Origin: Leptotrichia sp. HSP-536
GTDB lineage: Bacteria > Fusobacteriota > Fusobacteriia > Fusobacteriales > Leptotrichiaceae
Assembly (NCBI RefSeq): GCF_041199985.1
Contig: NZ_CP165647.1
Span: forward strand, 1,364,001-1,428,000
DNA length: 64,000 nucleotides
Direction of reading: 5' to 3'
The number at the start of each line of letters is the position of its first letter. Positions within the stretch are counted from its first letter, which is position 1. The notes under the pieces were generated by a model that made no database searches, was not told the origin of the DNA, and saw only the letters and a program-made list of their open reading frames with translations. The translations under genes and the position numbers were made by a program. Below, in pieces: positions 1 through 8,038 of this stretch.

Positions 1-289
1 CTTTAAGTACTTTATTTTCACCATAATGAGCTGCCATAAATACAGTATCTATCCATTCTTTAAGCAAAGACGGACAATTAAACCAAAATAAAGGAAACTG
101 CAATATTAAAGTCCCTGTTTCAGATAATAGTTTTAGTTCTTTTTCAACGTCAATTTTTCCATCAGGATATTTTTCATAAATATTATACAGCTCTATATCT
201 GATAATTTTTCTGCTTCTTCTTTAAAGGCTTTATTCGCTCTTGAATTTTCCATATCAGGATGTGCCAAAACCACTAATGTTTTTTTCAT
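1..289 (-). CDS. NAD(P)H oxidoreductase, flavodoxin fold (partial)
   Basis: Only the N-terminal 96 residues are in the window; the gene runs off the left edge. The start reads MKKTLVVLAHPDMENSRANK and continues to LILQFPLFWFNCPSLLKEW. This is the flavin-binding pattern of the KefF/YrkL/NQO1-like flavodoxin-fold quinone reductases (the LVVLAHP strand, then the QFPLFWF flavin loop). Such enzymes use NAD(P)H to reduce quinones or electrophiles. It lies on the same strand as the upstream marR/ABC pair, 149 bp downstream of it, and faces away from another quinone-reductase-like gene at 1855, so a shared electrophile or redox theme is plausible. The family call is firm; the substrate is unknown. 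Confidence 0.8.
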   Translation of the reverse strand, partial: MKKTLVVLAHPDMENSRANKAFKEEAEKLSDIELYNIYEKYPDGKIDVEKELKLLSETGTLILQFPLFWFNCPSLLKEWIDTVFMAAHYGENKVLK

Positions 290-438
290 TTTTATTTTCC
301 TTCTTTCTTTCTTTCAAATTGTTTTTCTTAGTTTTATTAATAATTTATTTTCAAAAATTATTAAAATTACTTCTTTATTAGGATATTTCTGAAAACTATT
401 AAAATAATAATCTTTTAAAAATTTTTTTCATTTTTATT

Positions 439-1269
439 TTATATTTTTTTTATTTCCAGAAGAAATTTCTCATATTCCCCATTTTCCTTTAATTTTTCAA
501 TAATTTTTTTATCAATTTCATTTTCAGCATTCTTATTTTGCTCCAAACTGATAAATTCCCTTACAAATTCATCTTTCGGATTATTAATTAACTCAGATTT
601 CGTCCCAGATTGAAGGATTTTCCCATCCTTAATTATAAAAATCCTGTCTCCCAGATAAAAGGCTTCTTCAATATCATGCGTTACAAAAACAATCGTTTTA
701 TTAATTTTCTGCTGCAATTCCTTTATGTCTTTCTGTAAACTTTTCCTTGTAATCGGATCTAACGCACTAAAAGGCTCATCCATAAGTATAATTTCAGGAT
801 TCCCTGCTAATGCCCTCGCAATTCCGATTCTCTGCGCTTCCCCGCCAGACAGTTCAGACGGCATTCTTTTCAAATATTTCTCACTTTCCAGCCCAATCAT
901 TTCCAGAAGTTCCTCTGTCCTTGCCTTAATCTCCTCTTTCTTCCACCCTTTCAGTTCAGGCACGATACTTATATTTTCTTCTACTGTCAAATGGGGAAAT
1001 AAAGCTACTTGCTGTAAGACATAACCCATATTCCAACGCATTTTATGAATATTATATTCAAAAATATTTTTTCCTTTTATTTCTATTTTCCCAGAAGTCG
1101 CATCTTCCAGCCTATTTATCATTTTCAAAGCTGTAGTTTTCCCGCTTCCCGAAGTTCCGATAAACACAATAAATTCTCCTTCATTTATCGAAAAATTTAT
1201 ATCTTTTACAGCTTCATTTCCATTCGGATACACTTTATTCACATTCTGAAATTCTATAATTTTGTTCAT
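439..1269 (-). CDS. ABC transporter ATP-binding protein, OpuCA/ProV-like
   Basis: A 276-residue ATPase subunit of an importer. Walker A is GTSGSGKT at residues 38-45, the signature LSGGEAQRIGIARAL is near 140-154, and Walker B IILMDEP with the D-loop SALDP follows. The motif order and the VYPNGNEAVKDINF start match the glycine betaine/choline/proline (OpuCA, ProV) branch. The C-terminal extension after about residue 235 is short and lacks the tandem CBS domains of full OpuCA. No permease or binding-protein gene is adjacent on the visible side, so its partners must be elsewhere. It starts 15 bp after marR on the same strand, so co-transcription is likely. The solute is inferred from family only. 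Confidence 0.8.
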   Translation of the reverse strand: MNKIIEFQNVNKVYPNGNEAVKDINFSINEGEFIVFIGTSGSGKTTALKMINRLEDATSGKIEIKGKNIFEYNIHKMRWNMGYVLQQVALFPHLTVEENISIVPELKGWKKEEIKARTEELLEMIGLESEKYLKRMPSELSGGEAQRIGIARALAGNPEIILMDEPFSALDPITRKSLQKDIKELQQKINKTIVFVTHDIEEAFYLGDRIFIIKDGKILQSGTKSELINNPKDEFVREFISLEQNKNAENEIDKKIIEKLKENGEYEKFLLEIKKI

Positions 1270-1284
1270 ATTCTCTCCTTCCCA

Positions 1285-1743
1285 TTATTTCTTGCTTCTT
1301 TCCTTTTCAACCTTCTCTAAATTTTGCGAAATTCTTTCCAAAAAACCTTCACACATCTCAATTTCCCCTTGAGAAAACCCTTCATAAACATAATTTGTCA
1401 TAGTTTCAGAAATTTCCTCATATTCTTTTTTAAAGCCCTGTGCATACTCTGTAAGTCTTATCAGCACTTTCCGTCTATCATCAGGATGTGGCGCTCTTTC
1501 TATCAATCCAGCCTTTTCGATTCTATCCAGCATTGGTGTAAGCGTATTTATCGCAAGCCCAGTTTTTTCTGACAATTCCTTACACGTTACATTATCCTTT
1601 TCCCAAAGTATATGCAAGATTTTTCCACGTTCTCCATTAAATACTGTAATTTGCTTTTTTGAAAGAATATAGTTTAAGATTCTATCATGCGTCTGCTTAA
1701 TTTTGCTTATATATATTCCCAAATTTACTTTTTTATTCATCAT
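1285..1743 (-). CDS. MarR family transcriptional regulator
   Basis: A 152-residue winged-helix repressor of the MarR type. The helix-turn-helix is around residues 55-80 (CKELSEKTGLAINTLTPML) and the wing holds the family signature DRIEKAGLIERAPHPDDRRK. The first and last helices should form the dimer interface. It is divergent from the oxidoreductase at 1855 and just upstream of the ABC ATPase. A 17-bp perfect palindrome lies over both divergent promoters, which fits autorepression plus control of the neighbour, relieved by an electrophile or phenolic ligand. The ligand is not visible from sequence. Confidence 0.88.
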   Translation of the reverse strand: MMNKKVNLGIYISKIKQTHDRILNYILSKKQITVFNGERGKILHILWEKDNVTCKELSEKTGLAINTLTPMLDRIEKAGLIERAPHPDDRRKVLIRLTEYAQGFKKEYEEISETMTNYVYEGFSQGEIEMCEGFLERISQNLEKVEKERSKK

Positions 1744-1769
1744 AGCCTCCTAATCTAAACAAAATTTTC

Positions 1770-1821
1770 TTGACTTTTTAGTTCTATATAGTATAATACT
1801 ATAAAGAATTATTTTTGTCAA
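1770..1821. promoter_or_regulatory. Overlapping divergent promoters with MarR-type palindrome
   Basis: Plus strand: -35 TTGACT at 1770-1775 and -10 TATAAT at 1792-1797 (16-bp spacer), toward the oxidoreductase. Minus strand: -35 TTGACA at 1821-1816 and -10 TATTAT at 1798-1793 (17-bp spacer), toward marR. The perfect palindrome TATAGTAT-A-ATACTATA at 1787-1803 covers both -10 boxes, so one bound MarR dimer would block both directions. Promoters and palindrome are seen directly; the binding is inferred. Confidence 0.72.
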
Positions 1822-1854
1822 TTAAAATTTAAAAAATAAGAAAGGAATTTTACT

Positions 1855-2841
1855 ATGTTAAATAAAAAAAATACTATGAAAGCTGCTGTTCTTGAAAAAC
1901 CTTGTACTGCTGATGAATTAAAAATTCAAAATATTGAAATTCCGAAAGTAAAAAATGGCTGGGTTCTTATAAAAATAAAAGCTTTTGGAATAAATCGAGC
2001 CGAAATATTTACTAGAGATGGATTTTCTCCTTCTGTGAAATTGCCACGTGTGATTGGAATTGAATGTGCTGGCATTATTGAAGATGCTTCTGATAGCCAT
2101 TTTCAGAAAGGAGATAGAGTTTTCACAATGATGAATGGCTTGGGACGTGAATTTAACGGAAGTTACGCCGAATACACGCTTGTACCGTCTTCACAAGTTT
2201 ATCCAATAACTCTTTCAGAAACAGACTGGACAAAACTCGCGGCATATCCTGAATTATACTACACTGCTTACGGCTCTTTATTCAAAAGCCTAAAATTGAA
2301 AAATACCGACACTTTATTAATTCGTGGTGGAACAAGTTCAGCCGCCCTTGCTTCAATTCAGCTTGCCAAAAGTTTTGGAAATACCGTAATTGCAACTTCA
2401 AGAAGTAAAACTAAAGCTGAGTTTTTAAAAGAAATTGGAGCAGACTTTGTCTTAATTCAAGATGAAACTTTTGACAGACAATTACGAAAATATTTTCCAG
2501 ATGGAATTGACAAAGTTCTCGATTTAATCGGCACTCCTACTTTGAAAAATTCTTTAAAATCTGTGAAACAAGGTGGAATAGTCTGCATGACAGGCTGTCT
2601 TGGAGGATGGGTAATCGAAAATTTTGAACCTCTTGAAGACATTCTTTCAGAATCCTACCTAACTTCATTTAACAGCACAAATGTCAATAAAAATACAATA
2701 AAAGATATGTTTGAATTTATTGAAAAATATAATATTAAACCACGAATTTCAAAAATATTTACATTAGATGAAATTTCTTTGGCACATAAATATTTGGAGT
2801 CAAATAGTGCCAATGGAAAAGTTATTATAAATGTTTTATAA
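1855..2841 (+). CDS. Zinc-independent MDR-family alcohol dehydrogenase / quinone oxidoreductase
   Basis: A 328-residue medium-chain dehydrogenase/reductase. The N-terminal GroES-like domain contains VIGIECAGII, where the usual GHE zinc motif is GIE. The Rossmann segment LLIRGGTSSAALASIQLAK binds NADPH around residues 160-180. Catalytic zinc ligands are not apparent, which places it with quinone oxidoreductase/QOR-type enzymes rather than classical alcohol dehydrogenases. The ATG at 1855 has GAAAGGA 8 nt upstream; a second in-frame ATG at 1876 (MKAAVLEK) is the usual family start and cannot be excluded. It is probably controlled by the divergent MarR. Its stop codon lies inside the left target duplication of the next IS, and the gene is intact. 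Confidence 0.82.
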   Translation: MLNKKNTMKAAVLEKPCTADELKIQNIEIPKVKNGWVLIKIKAFGINRAEIFTRDGFSPSVKLPRVIGIECAGIIEDASDSHFQKGDRVFTMMNGLGREFNGSYAEYTLVPSSQVYPITLSETDWTKLAAYPELYYTAYGSLFKSLKLKNTDTLLIRGGTSSAALASIQLAKSFGNTVIATSRSKTKAEFLKEIGADFVLIQDETFDRQLRKYFPDGIDKVLDLIGTPTLKNSLKSVKQGGIVCMTGCLGGWVIENFEPLEDILSESYLTSFNSTNVNKNTIKDMFEFIEKYNIKPRISKIFTLDEISLAHKYLESNSANGKVIINVL

Positions 2842-2849
2842 AAAATATT
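2824..2849. repeat. 26-bp target-site duplication, left copy (IS copy 1)
   Basis: The 26 bases at 2824-2849 recur exactly at 3939-3964 on the other side of the insertion sequence. Within them is the inverted repeat TTATAAA-TGT-TTTATAA. The left copy contains the stop codon of the upstream oxidoreductase. The length is far above the 3-5 bp typical of IS3-family elements. Confidence 0.9.
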
Positions 2850-2890
2850 TGTCGTGGTACAATACATATGTGACAAAAAAGAAGAAAAAA

Positions 2891-2947
2891 AGAAAGGTTT
2901 CTGATATAATGTAAGCTGACCAAAACTACATAAGGAGAAACCTTTCT
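2891..2947 (+). promoter_or_regulatory. IS internal promoter and 12-bp inverted repeat masking the transposase start
   Basis: A -10 box TATAAT lies at 2905-2910. AGAAAGGTTTCT at 2891-2902 is the exact reverse complement of AGAAACCTTTCT at 2936-2947, which overlaps the AAGGAG ribosome site (2932-2937) and abuts the ATG at 2948. A transcript from the internal promoter starts after the left arm and leaves the site free. A read-through transcript carries both arms and would hide the site. This matches the known protection of IS10 and IS50 against outside transcription. The same arrangement is present in copy 2. Confidence 0.65.
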
Positions 2948-3337
2948 ATGAATAGTATATCAGAAGAGTACCGTGTTCGTCAACGGGCAGTTGAGTATGC
3001 AATAAAATATAACAATAATTCAAAGGCGGCATTAAAATATAAGACATCAAGACAGCAGATTAAGAGATGGCGTGACAGATATGACGGAACAGTGCAGTCA
3101 CTGATGCCAAAAAGCAGAAGACCTAAAAGTCATCCAAATCAACATACTCAGGAAGAAATAGATTTAATTATGAAAAAATACAGGAGATTTTCATATGAAG
3201 GACTGGCACAGGTATATACCGAAGCTAGAAAACTGGGATACAGCCGTTCTTATGGAACTATGTGCAAAATAATAAGAAAAATTAGGGATAATAAGCCCAA
3301 AAAGCCTAAAAGGCTTTACAAAAGCACAAAAAAGTGA
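2948..3337 (+). CDS. IS transposase OrfA (helix-turn-helix subunit)
   Basis: 129 residues. The N-terminal part has the helix-turn-helix pattern NNNSKAALKYKTSRQQIKRWRDRY, which would recognise the IS ends. It is followed by the linker QHTQEEIDLIMKKYRRFSYEGL and a basic tail KKPKRLYKSTKK. The tail codons contain the A AAA AAG heptamer used for -1 frameshifting into orfB. The ATG at 2948 has AAGGAG 10 nt upstream. It closely resembles the same gene in the second IS copy. Confidence 0.85.
   Translation: MNSISEEYRVRQRAVEYAIKYNNNSKAALKYKTSRQQIKRWRDRYDGTVQSLMPKSRRPKSHPNQHTQEEIDLIMKKYRRFSYEGLAQVYTEARKLGYSRSYGTMCKIIRKIRDNKPKKPKRLYKSTKK
3328..3334 (+). other. Programmed -1 frameshift heptamer A AAA AAG
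   Basis: In the orfA frame the codons are ACA AAA AAG TGA, giving the slippery heptamer A AAA AAG right before the stop. Slipping back one base continues into a frame reading KHKKVKQAAYPGEKVQIDIK, the start of the DDE domain with its first Asp. This is the standard IS3-type route to OrfAB. Confidence 0.75.
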
Positions 3338-3866
3338 AGCAGGCTGCATATCCTGGCGAAAAGGTTCAGATAGACATAAAATATGTTCCAAGAGAATGCA
3401 TATGTTTTGGAATGAATGACCAGAATTACTATCAGATAACGGCAATAGATGAGTATACAAGGAAGAGGTATTAAGAATAGTGGATGAAAAAAGTACATAC
3501 CAGACGACAAAATTTCTAGAAACGCTTGAAGCGGAGCTGGGCTTTAAAATAGAAAAAATACAAAGTGATAACGGCAGGGAGTTTACGAATGCGGAAAATG
3601 GCAAAAAGACACTATTTGAGCTAAAGCTGGAAGAACTAGGGATAGAATACATGACAACAAGACCGTATTCGCCGTGGCAGAATGGGAAAGTGGAAAGGAG
3701 CCACAGGCTGGACAGCAATTATTATTTAGGAAAAAGATTTAGAAGTCTGGAAAAATTAAGAAGGTCAGTAAAAAGATATTGCAGCAGATACAATAATATA
3801 TCAAGAAAAGTATTAAATTTTAAAAGTCCAAATGAAATGCTGAAAGAATACAGGACAAACAATTAG
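3328..3866 (+). pseudogene. IS transposase OrfB (DDE integrase), broken by a 1-nt deletion
   Basis: The -1 frame after orfA reads VQIDIKYVPRECICFG...AIDEYTRKRY and hits TAA at 3472. The remainder, from VDEKSTYQTTKFLE, is one frame over and runs to 3866. It includes the second catalytic Asp in QSDNGREFT and the ending YSPWQNGKVERSHR with the catalytic Glu. One added T near 3471 would give YLRIVDEKST and restore the frame. The open part from GTG 3480 is 128 residues. All DDE residues remain, so the lesion looks recent, but the same lesion is in the second copy. Confidence 0.8.
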
Positions 3867-3938
3867 GCTAAGACATTAGTAAGATAACTTTTCTATTTAT
3901 TTTTAAAGTTTTTGTAACAAATGTTTGACAACTATACA

Positions 3939-3964
3939 ATTATAAATGTTTTATAAAAAATATT
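3939..3964. repeat. 26-bp target-site duplication, right copy (IS copy 1)
   Basis: Exact match to 2824-2849. The sequence continues as the original intergenic region leading to metH. Confidence 0.9.
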
Positions 3965-4034
3965 ACTATATACACATATCACTTTTTATGATAGAATAAT
4001 ACAATAAAAAAATCTATACTATAGGAGTGATTAA

Positions 4035-7000
4035 ATGCAAAAAAATCTATACAAAAATTCTTACAATTTATTACAAAATGATTTGAAAAATAAAATATTA
4101 TTGCTGGATGGAGCAATGGGAACGATGATTCAGCAGGAAAATCTGACTGCTGATGATTTTGGCGGAGAAAAATATGAAGGGTGTAACGATTATCTTGTGT
4201 TACAAAGACCTGATGTTATTAAAAATATTCATAAAAAATATTTGGAAGCCGGAAGTGATATTATCGAAACTAACAGTTTCGGGGCTTTGGATATTGTCTT
4301 GAAGGATTATGACTTAGAAGACACAGTTTTTCAGATGAATAAAAAGGCGGCGGAACTTGTAAATGAAGCTATTGCTGAATATAGAAGCGAACATCCTGAA
4401 GTTACACGAAACCTTTATGTTGCAGGAGCATTAGGACCATCCAACAAGTCTATCAGCGTTACTGGAGGAGTAACTTTTGAAGAGCTTATTCATACTTACT
4501 ATACCGCTGTTTCAGGGCTTATGGCTGGTGGAGTTGACTTAATTCTGTTTGAAACTATTCAGGATACAAGAAATTTGAAAGCGGCTTATTTAGGGCTTAA
4601 AAAGGCTATGGAAGAAAATTATACTGTGCCGTTAATGCTGTCATTTACGATTGAAAGTACAGGAACTACACTTGCAGGACAAACTGCGGATGCCTTTTAT
4701 TACGCTGTAAACCATATGAATCCATTTTCTGTGGGATTAAACTGTGCAACGGGACCTGAATTTATGACACAGTTTTTAAAAACATTGAATAATATTTCAA
4801 ATACGTATATTTCAGTTTATCCAAATGCTGGACTGCCTAACGAAGATGGAGAATACGAGGAAACTCCAGACACATTGTCAGCAAAAATTGAGCCGTTTTT
4901 CCAAAATAATTATTTAAATATTGTTGGTGGGTGCTGTGGAACTACGCCTGAACATATTCAGAAAATTAAGGAAAAAAGTGTAAACTATTCTCCAAGAGTT
5001 ATTGATGAAAACAAGCATTTTAACGACGTATCAGGGCTAATTGCTCTAGAAACGCCAAAAGATCGACCAATTTACGTGGGAGAACGTACAAACGTAATCG
5101 GTTCACGTATTTTTAAAAACTTAATTGCCAGCGAGAAATTTGACGAGGCGACAGAAGTTGCTAGACTTCAGATTAAGGGACGTGCGGATGTAATTGATAT
5201 TTGTCTTGCGAATCCTGATAGAGATGAGATTGCCGATATGAAGGCATTTTTAGATAAAGTGGCAAAATTTGCTAAAGTTCCGCTTATGATTGACTCAACT
5301 GATATAAATGTTGTTAAGGAAGGGCTTACTTACTTGCAAGGAAAAGGAATTATAAATTCGATTAACCTTGAAGATGGAGAAAAGAAATTTACTGATATGG
5401 CAAAAGTTATTAAGGATTTTGGGGCTTCTGTCGTTGTAGGGCTGATTGACGAGGAAGGAATGGCTGTTTCAGTTGAGAAAAAATTGAGAGTTGCTAGAAG
5501 AAGTTACGAACTTCTTACGAAAAAATATGGAATTGATGAAAGAGATATAATTTTTGACACATTAGTTTTCCCAGTTGCCACAGGAGATCAGAAATATATC
5601 GGCTCTGCCACAGCAACAATTGAGGCAATTAGACAAATTAAAGCTGAAATGCCAAATGTGAAGACGATTTTAGGAGTAAGTAATGTTTCATTTGGACTGC
5701 CAATCGCGGGAAGAGAAGTTTTAAACACTTACTATATGCAAAAGGCTTATGAAGCTGGACTTGACTATGCGATTGTGAATACTGAAAAAATTATTCCAAT
5801 GAGTGAAATTTCAGATGAAGAAAAGGAATTATCGGAAAATATTTTATTTCACACAGATGATGAAAATGTATCAAAATTTGCAAATTTCTACCGTGAGAAA
5901 AAAGCTATTCAAAAGGTTGTCGATACAAGCAATATGACTATGGAAGAAAGAGTCGCAAATCTTGTTGTTGAAGGAAGTAAAAAGGACTTGAAAATCTGCT
6001 TGGATGAATTATTGAAAAAATATTCTCCGATTGAGATTATTAACGGGCCTCTTATGGACGGGATGGATGAAGTTGGAAGATTATTTAACAATAACGATTT
6101 AATCGTTGCCGAAGTTTTGCAAAGTGCGGAAGTTATGAAAGCCTCTGTTTCACATCTGGAACAATTTATGGAAAAGGACGAATCTTCTGTAAAAGGTACT
6201 GTAATTATGGCTACTGTTAAAGGGGACGTTCACGACATCGGAAAAAATCTCGTTGGAATAATTATTGGAAATAATGGTTATAAAGTAATTGACTTAGGAA
6301 TAAATACACCTGCCGAAAAAATCCGTGAAGCAATTATTGAGCATAAAGCCGACTTTCTAGGACTTTCTGGACTTCTTGTAAAATCTGCCACAGAAATGGT
6401 AAATACTATGGAAGTTCTGCATGAAGCTGGCATTGATATTCCAATATTTGTGGGAGGTGCGGCACTTACAGAAAAATTTACTGTAAATAAAATCGAACCT
6501 GCCTACAAGAATAACATTGTAATTTACTCAAGAGATGCAATGACGGCACTTGCCGACTTGAACAAAATGATCGATGAAATAAAATTTAGAGAATTTAAGG
6601 AATATTTGCAAAAACGTAGAGAATTAGTGACAATTAAAGATGCGAAAAAACTTGAACAGTTGAAGGTTAAACCAACAGTAAGCGATATTAAAGATGCTGA
6701 TGGAACATTTGATTTTTCAAAGGTTGAGCTGCCAAAATACGACTTTGAAAAAATTTACAAGCCACAAACGTTAAATAAACAAATTATAACAAATATAAAA
6801 GCAAAAGATGTATTCCCATTCATAAATTTACAAATGCTAATTGGAAAACACCTTGGAATGAAATGGATTGTAAATAATTTAATTGAAAAGCAGGATCCTA
6901 GAACAATAAAATTATACAACGAGATTTTATATATTATCGAAAATGGCGACGAATATTTTGATATAAAAGCCATCTACAAGTTTTTCCCTGTACGTCGAAA

Positions 7001-7544
7001 AGCTGGAGAAAGAAAGGAAGATTTCAAAATCGAAGTTTTATCAGATGACTTGTCAACTGTTTTAGAAACATTTGATTTCCCGAGACAAAAATATGGACAG
7101 TATTTATCATTAAATGATTATGTAAGCCCAGATGGAATCGACTACATCGGTTTCTTTGTCGCAACTGCAGGAGAAAAATCAAGGCTTGTTTCAAATGAAC
7201 TTAAAGAAAAAGGTGAATTTTACAGAGGGCATATTGTAAACTCTGTAGGACTTGAACTTGCTGAAGCAACATCTGAATATATTCACAAAATGATGCGTCA
7301 GGATGTAGGAATTATCGACAAAGACATTAGTATAAACGAAATATTGAATGCTCAATATCAAGGAAATCGTTATTCTTTTGGTTATCCAGCCTGTCCAGAT
7401 TTGAGTGACCAAAGAAAATTATTCAATTTGTTGAAACCAGAAAGATATGGAATTTCATTAACAGAAGAGTTTATGATGTACCCAGAAGCTACAGTAAGTG
7501 CGATTGTATTCTCACAGCCGTTCTGTAAATATTTTAATATGTAG
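4035..7544 (+). CDS. metH: Cobalamin-dependent methionine synthase
   Basis: A 1,169-residue enzyme that moves the methyl group of methyltetrahydrofolate, via cob(I)alamin, to homocysteine. Domains in order: homocysteine-binding barrel (about 15-320) with zinc ligands in GLNCATG (near 237) and GGCCGT (near 300); pterin-binding barrel starting IYVGERTNVIGSR (about 345-610); cap helices (about 640-725); B12 domain with base-off His in DVHDIG (about 731-736) and SGLLVKS; and a C-terminal SAM-dependent reactivation domain (about 880-1169). Length and domain order are full. AGGAG lies 7 nt before the ATG. No cobalamin or SAM riboswitch was recognised in the roughly 70-nt leader between the IS and the start. 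Confidence 0.96.
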   Translation: MQKNLYKNSYNLLQNDLKNKILLLDGAMGTMIQQENLTADDFGGEKYEGCNDYLVLQRPDVIKNIHKKYLEAGSDIIETNSFGALDIVLKDYDLEDTVFQMNKKAAELVNEAIAEYRSEHPEVTRNLYVAGALGPSNKSISVTGGVTFEELIHTYYTAVSGLMAGGVDLILFETIQDTRNLKAAYLGLKKAMEENYTVPLMLSFTIESTGTTLAGQTADAFYYAVNHMNPFSVGLNCATGPEFMTQFLKTLNNISNTYISVYPNAGLPNEDGEYEETPDTLSAKIEPFFQNNYLNIVGGCCGTTPEHIQKIKEKSVNYSPRVIDENKHFNDVSGLIALETPKDRPIYVGERTNVIGSRIFKNLIASEKFDEATEVARLQIKGRADVIDICLANPDRDEIADMKAFLDKVAKFAKVPLMIDSTDINVVKEGLTYLQGKGIINSINLEDGEKKFTDMAKVIKDFGASVVVGLIDEEGMAVSVEKKLRVARRSYELLTKKYGIDERDIIFDTLVFPVATGDQKYIGSATATIEAIRQIKAEMPNVKTILGVSNVSFGLPIAGREVLNTYYMQKAYEAGLDYAIVNTEKIIPMSEISDEEKELSENILFHTDDENVSKFANFYREKKAIQKVVDTSNMTMEERVANLVVEGSKKDLKICLDELLKKYSPIEIINGPLMDGMDEVGRLFNNNDLIVAEVLQSAEVMKASVSHLEQFMEKDESSVKGTVIMATVKGDVHDIGKNLVGIIIGNNGYKVIDLGINTPAEKIREAIIEHKADFLGLSGLLVKSATEMVNTMEVLHEAGIDIPIFVGGAALTEKFTVNKIEPAYKNNIVIYSRDAMTALADLNKMIDEIKFREFKEYLQKRRELVTIKDAKKLEQLKVKPTVSDIKDADGTFDFSKVELPKYDFEKIYKPQTLNKQIITNIKAKDVFPFINLQMLIGKHLGMKWIVNNLIEKQDPRTIKLYNEILYIIENGDEYFDIKAIYKFFPVRRKAGERKEDFKIEVLSDDLSTVLETFDFPRQKYGQYLSLNDYVSPDGIDYIGFFVATAGEKSRLVSNELKEKGEFYRGHIVNSVGLELAEATSEYIHKMMRQDVGIIDKDISINEILNAQYQGNRYSFGYPACPDLSDQRKLFNLLKPERYGISLTEEFMMYPEATVSAIVFSQPFCKYFNM

Positions 7545-7626
7545 CTTTTTAAAATTTTTGAATGAAAAATTTGAATCAATTAAAGGTCTAGTATTAAAAT
7601 ATTTCCAAAAACACTCTAGACCAAAT

Positions 7627-7666
7627 AAAAATGGAAGTCATCTGTATTTAGATTTTCTTCCATTTT
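7627..7666. terminator. Bidirectional terminator between metH and the autotransporter
   Basis: AAAATGGAAG (7627-7636) pairs with CTTCCATTTT (7657-7666). It is flanked by a T run on the right and an A run on the left, so it can end both the metH transcript and the converging autotransporter transcript. Confidence 0.8.
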
Positions 7667-7709
7667 TTTATAAATTTTAATTAAAAACATTAATTCAAAA
7701 TATCAAGAA

Positions 7710-8038
7710 TTAATAAATTGCCCTAAATCCAATTCCACCTCTTACATTCTTTCCTTTAGTGTCGTATCCTGCATTTACCGTAACTCCAAACCTTGTGTTA
7801 TCCACTCCAATATTTAAGTCAAACTTGCCGTTTCCTTTCCTGTCATCTTTTTCCCCTCTGATTCCGAACCAGTCTGCTGTCGTATATCTAACTCTTCCCT
7901 TATTGTTCACATCCCCAACTTTGCCTAGCTCGTTCTCATAGGCGGCTGTCAGCCCCACTGTCAAGTTTGTTCTTGCTGCAAGCGGCTGAACATACTTAAA
8001 TTCAGCTCCAACTTCCGGCTTGACTGAGAAGTAGTCTT
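7710..8038 (-). pseudogene. C-terminal end of the autotransporter barrel, out of frame
   Basis: This frame reads EDYFSVKPEVGAEFKYVQPL, then NLTVGLTAAYENELGKVGDV, ending GGIGFRAIY. These are the last strands of an autotransporter beta-barrel with the usual aromatic C-terminal residue needed for outer-membrane insertion. It is the natural continuation of the 2,313-residue frame that stops at 7961. Restoring one G in the four-G run (CCCC on the plus strand, 8039-8042) joins them. An isolated ORF from 7964 (84 residues) also exists but lacks any export signal of its own. Confidence 0.8.

Larger units (their letters stand above)
2850..3938 (+). mobile_element. 1,089-bp insertion sequence with orfA/orfB and 26-bp target duplication (copy 1)
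   Basis: The ends are TGTCGTGG... and ...ACTATACA, imperfect terminal inverted repeats of about 25 bp with TGT/ACA tips. Inside are a helix-turn-helix orfA and a DDE-integrase orfB joined by a -1 slippery site, an IS3-like organisation. The 26-bp duplication instead recalls long-duplication groups such as IS1202. A second copy of identical length (1,089 bp once its insert is removed) lies at 43176-47320. The two copies differ at very few positions and share the same 1-nt lesion in orfB. Confidence 0.88.

Noticed and set aside
2824..2849. The 26-bp repeats as phage-type attachment sites
   Set aside because: Both elements carry a DDE transposase rather than a site-specific recombinase, and the two insertions have unrelated 26-bp sequences, which fits target duplication.
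3191..3718. 175-residue minus-strand ORF across the IS (also at 46573-47100)
   Set aside because: It is the antisense shadow of the DDE gene, with no ribosome site; its Ser/Phe-rich composition is what complementing this coding strand gives.
3965..4034. Cobalamin or SAM riboswitch before metH
   Set aside because: Only about 70 nt separate the IS from the start, and no B12-box or SAM-type stems are visible.
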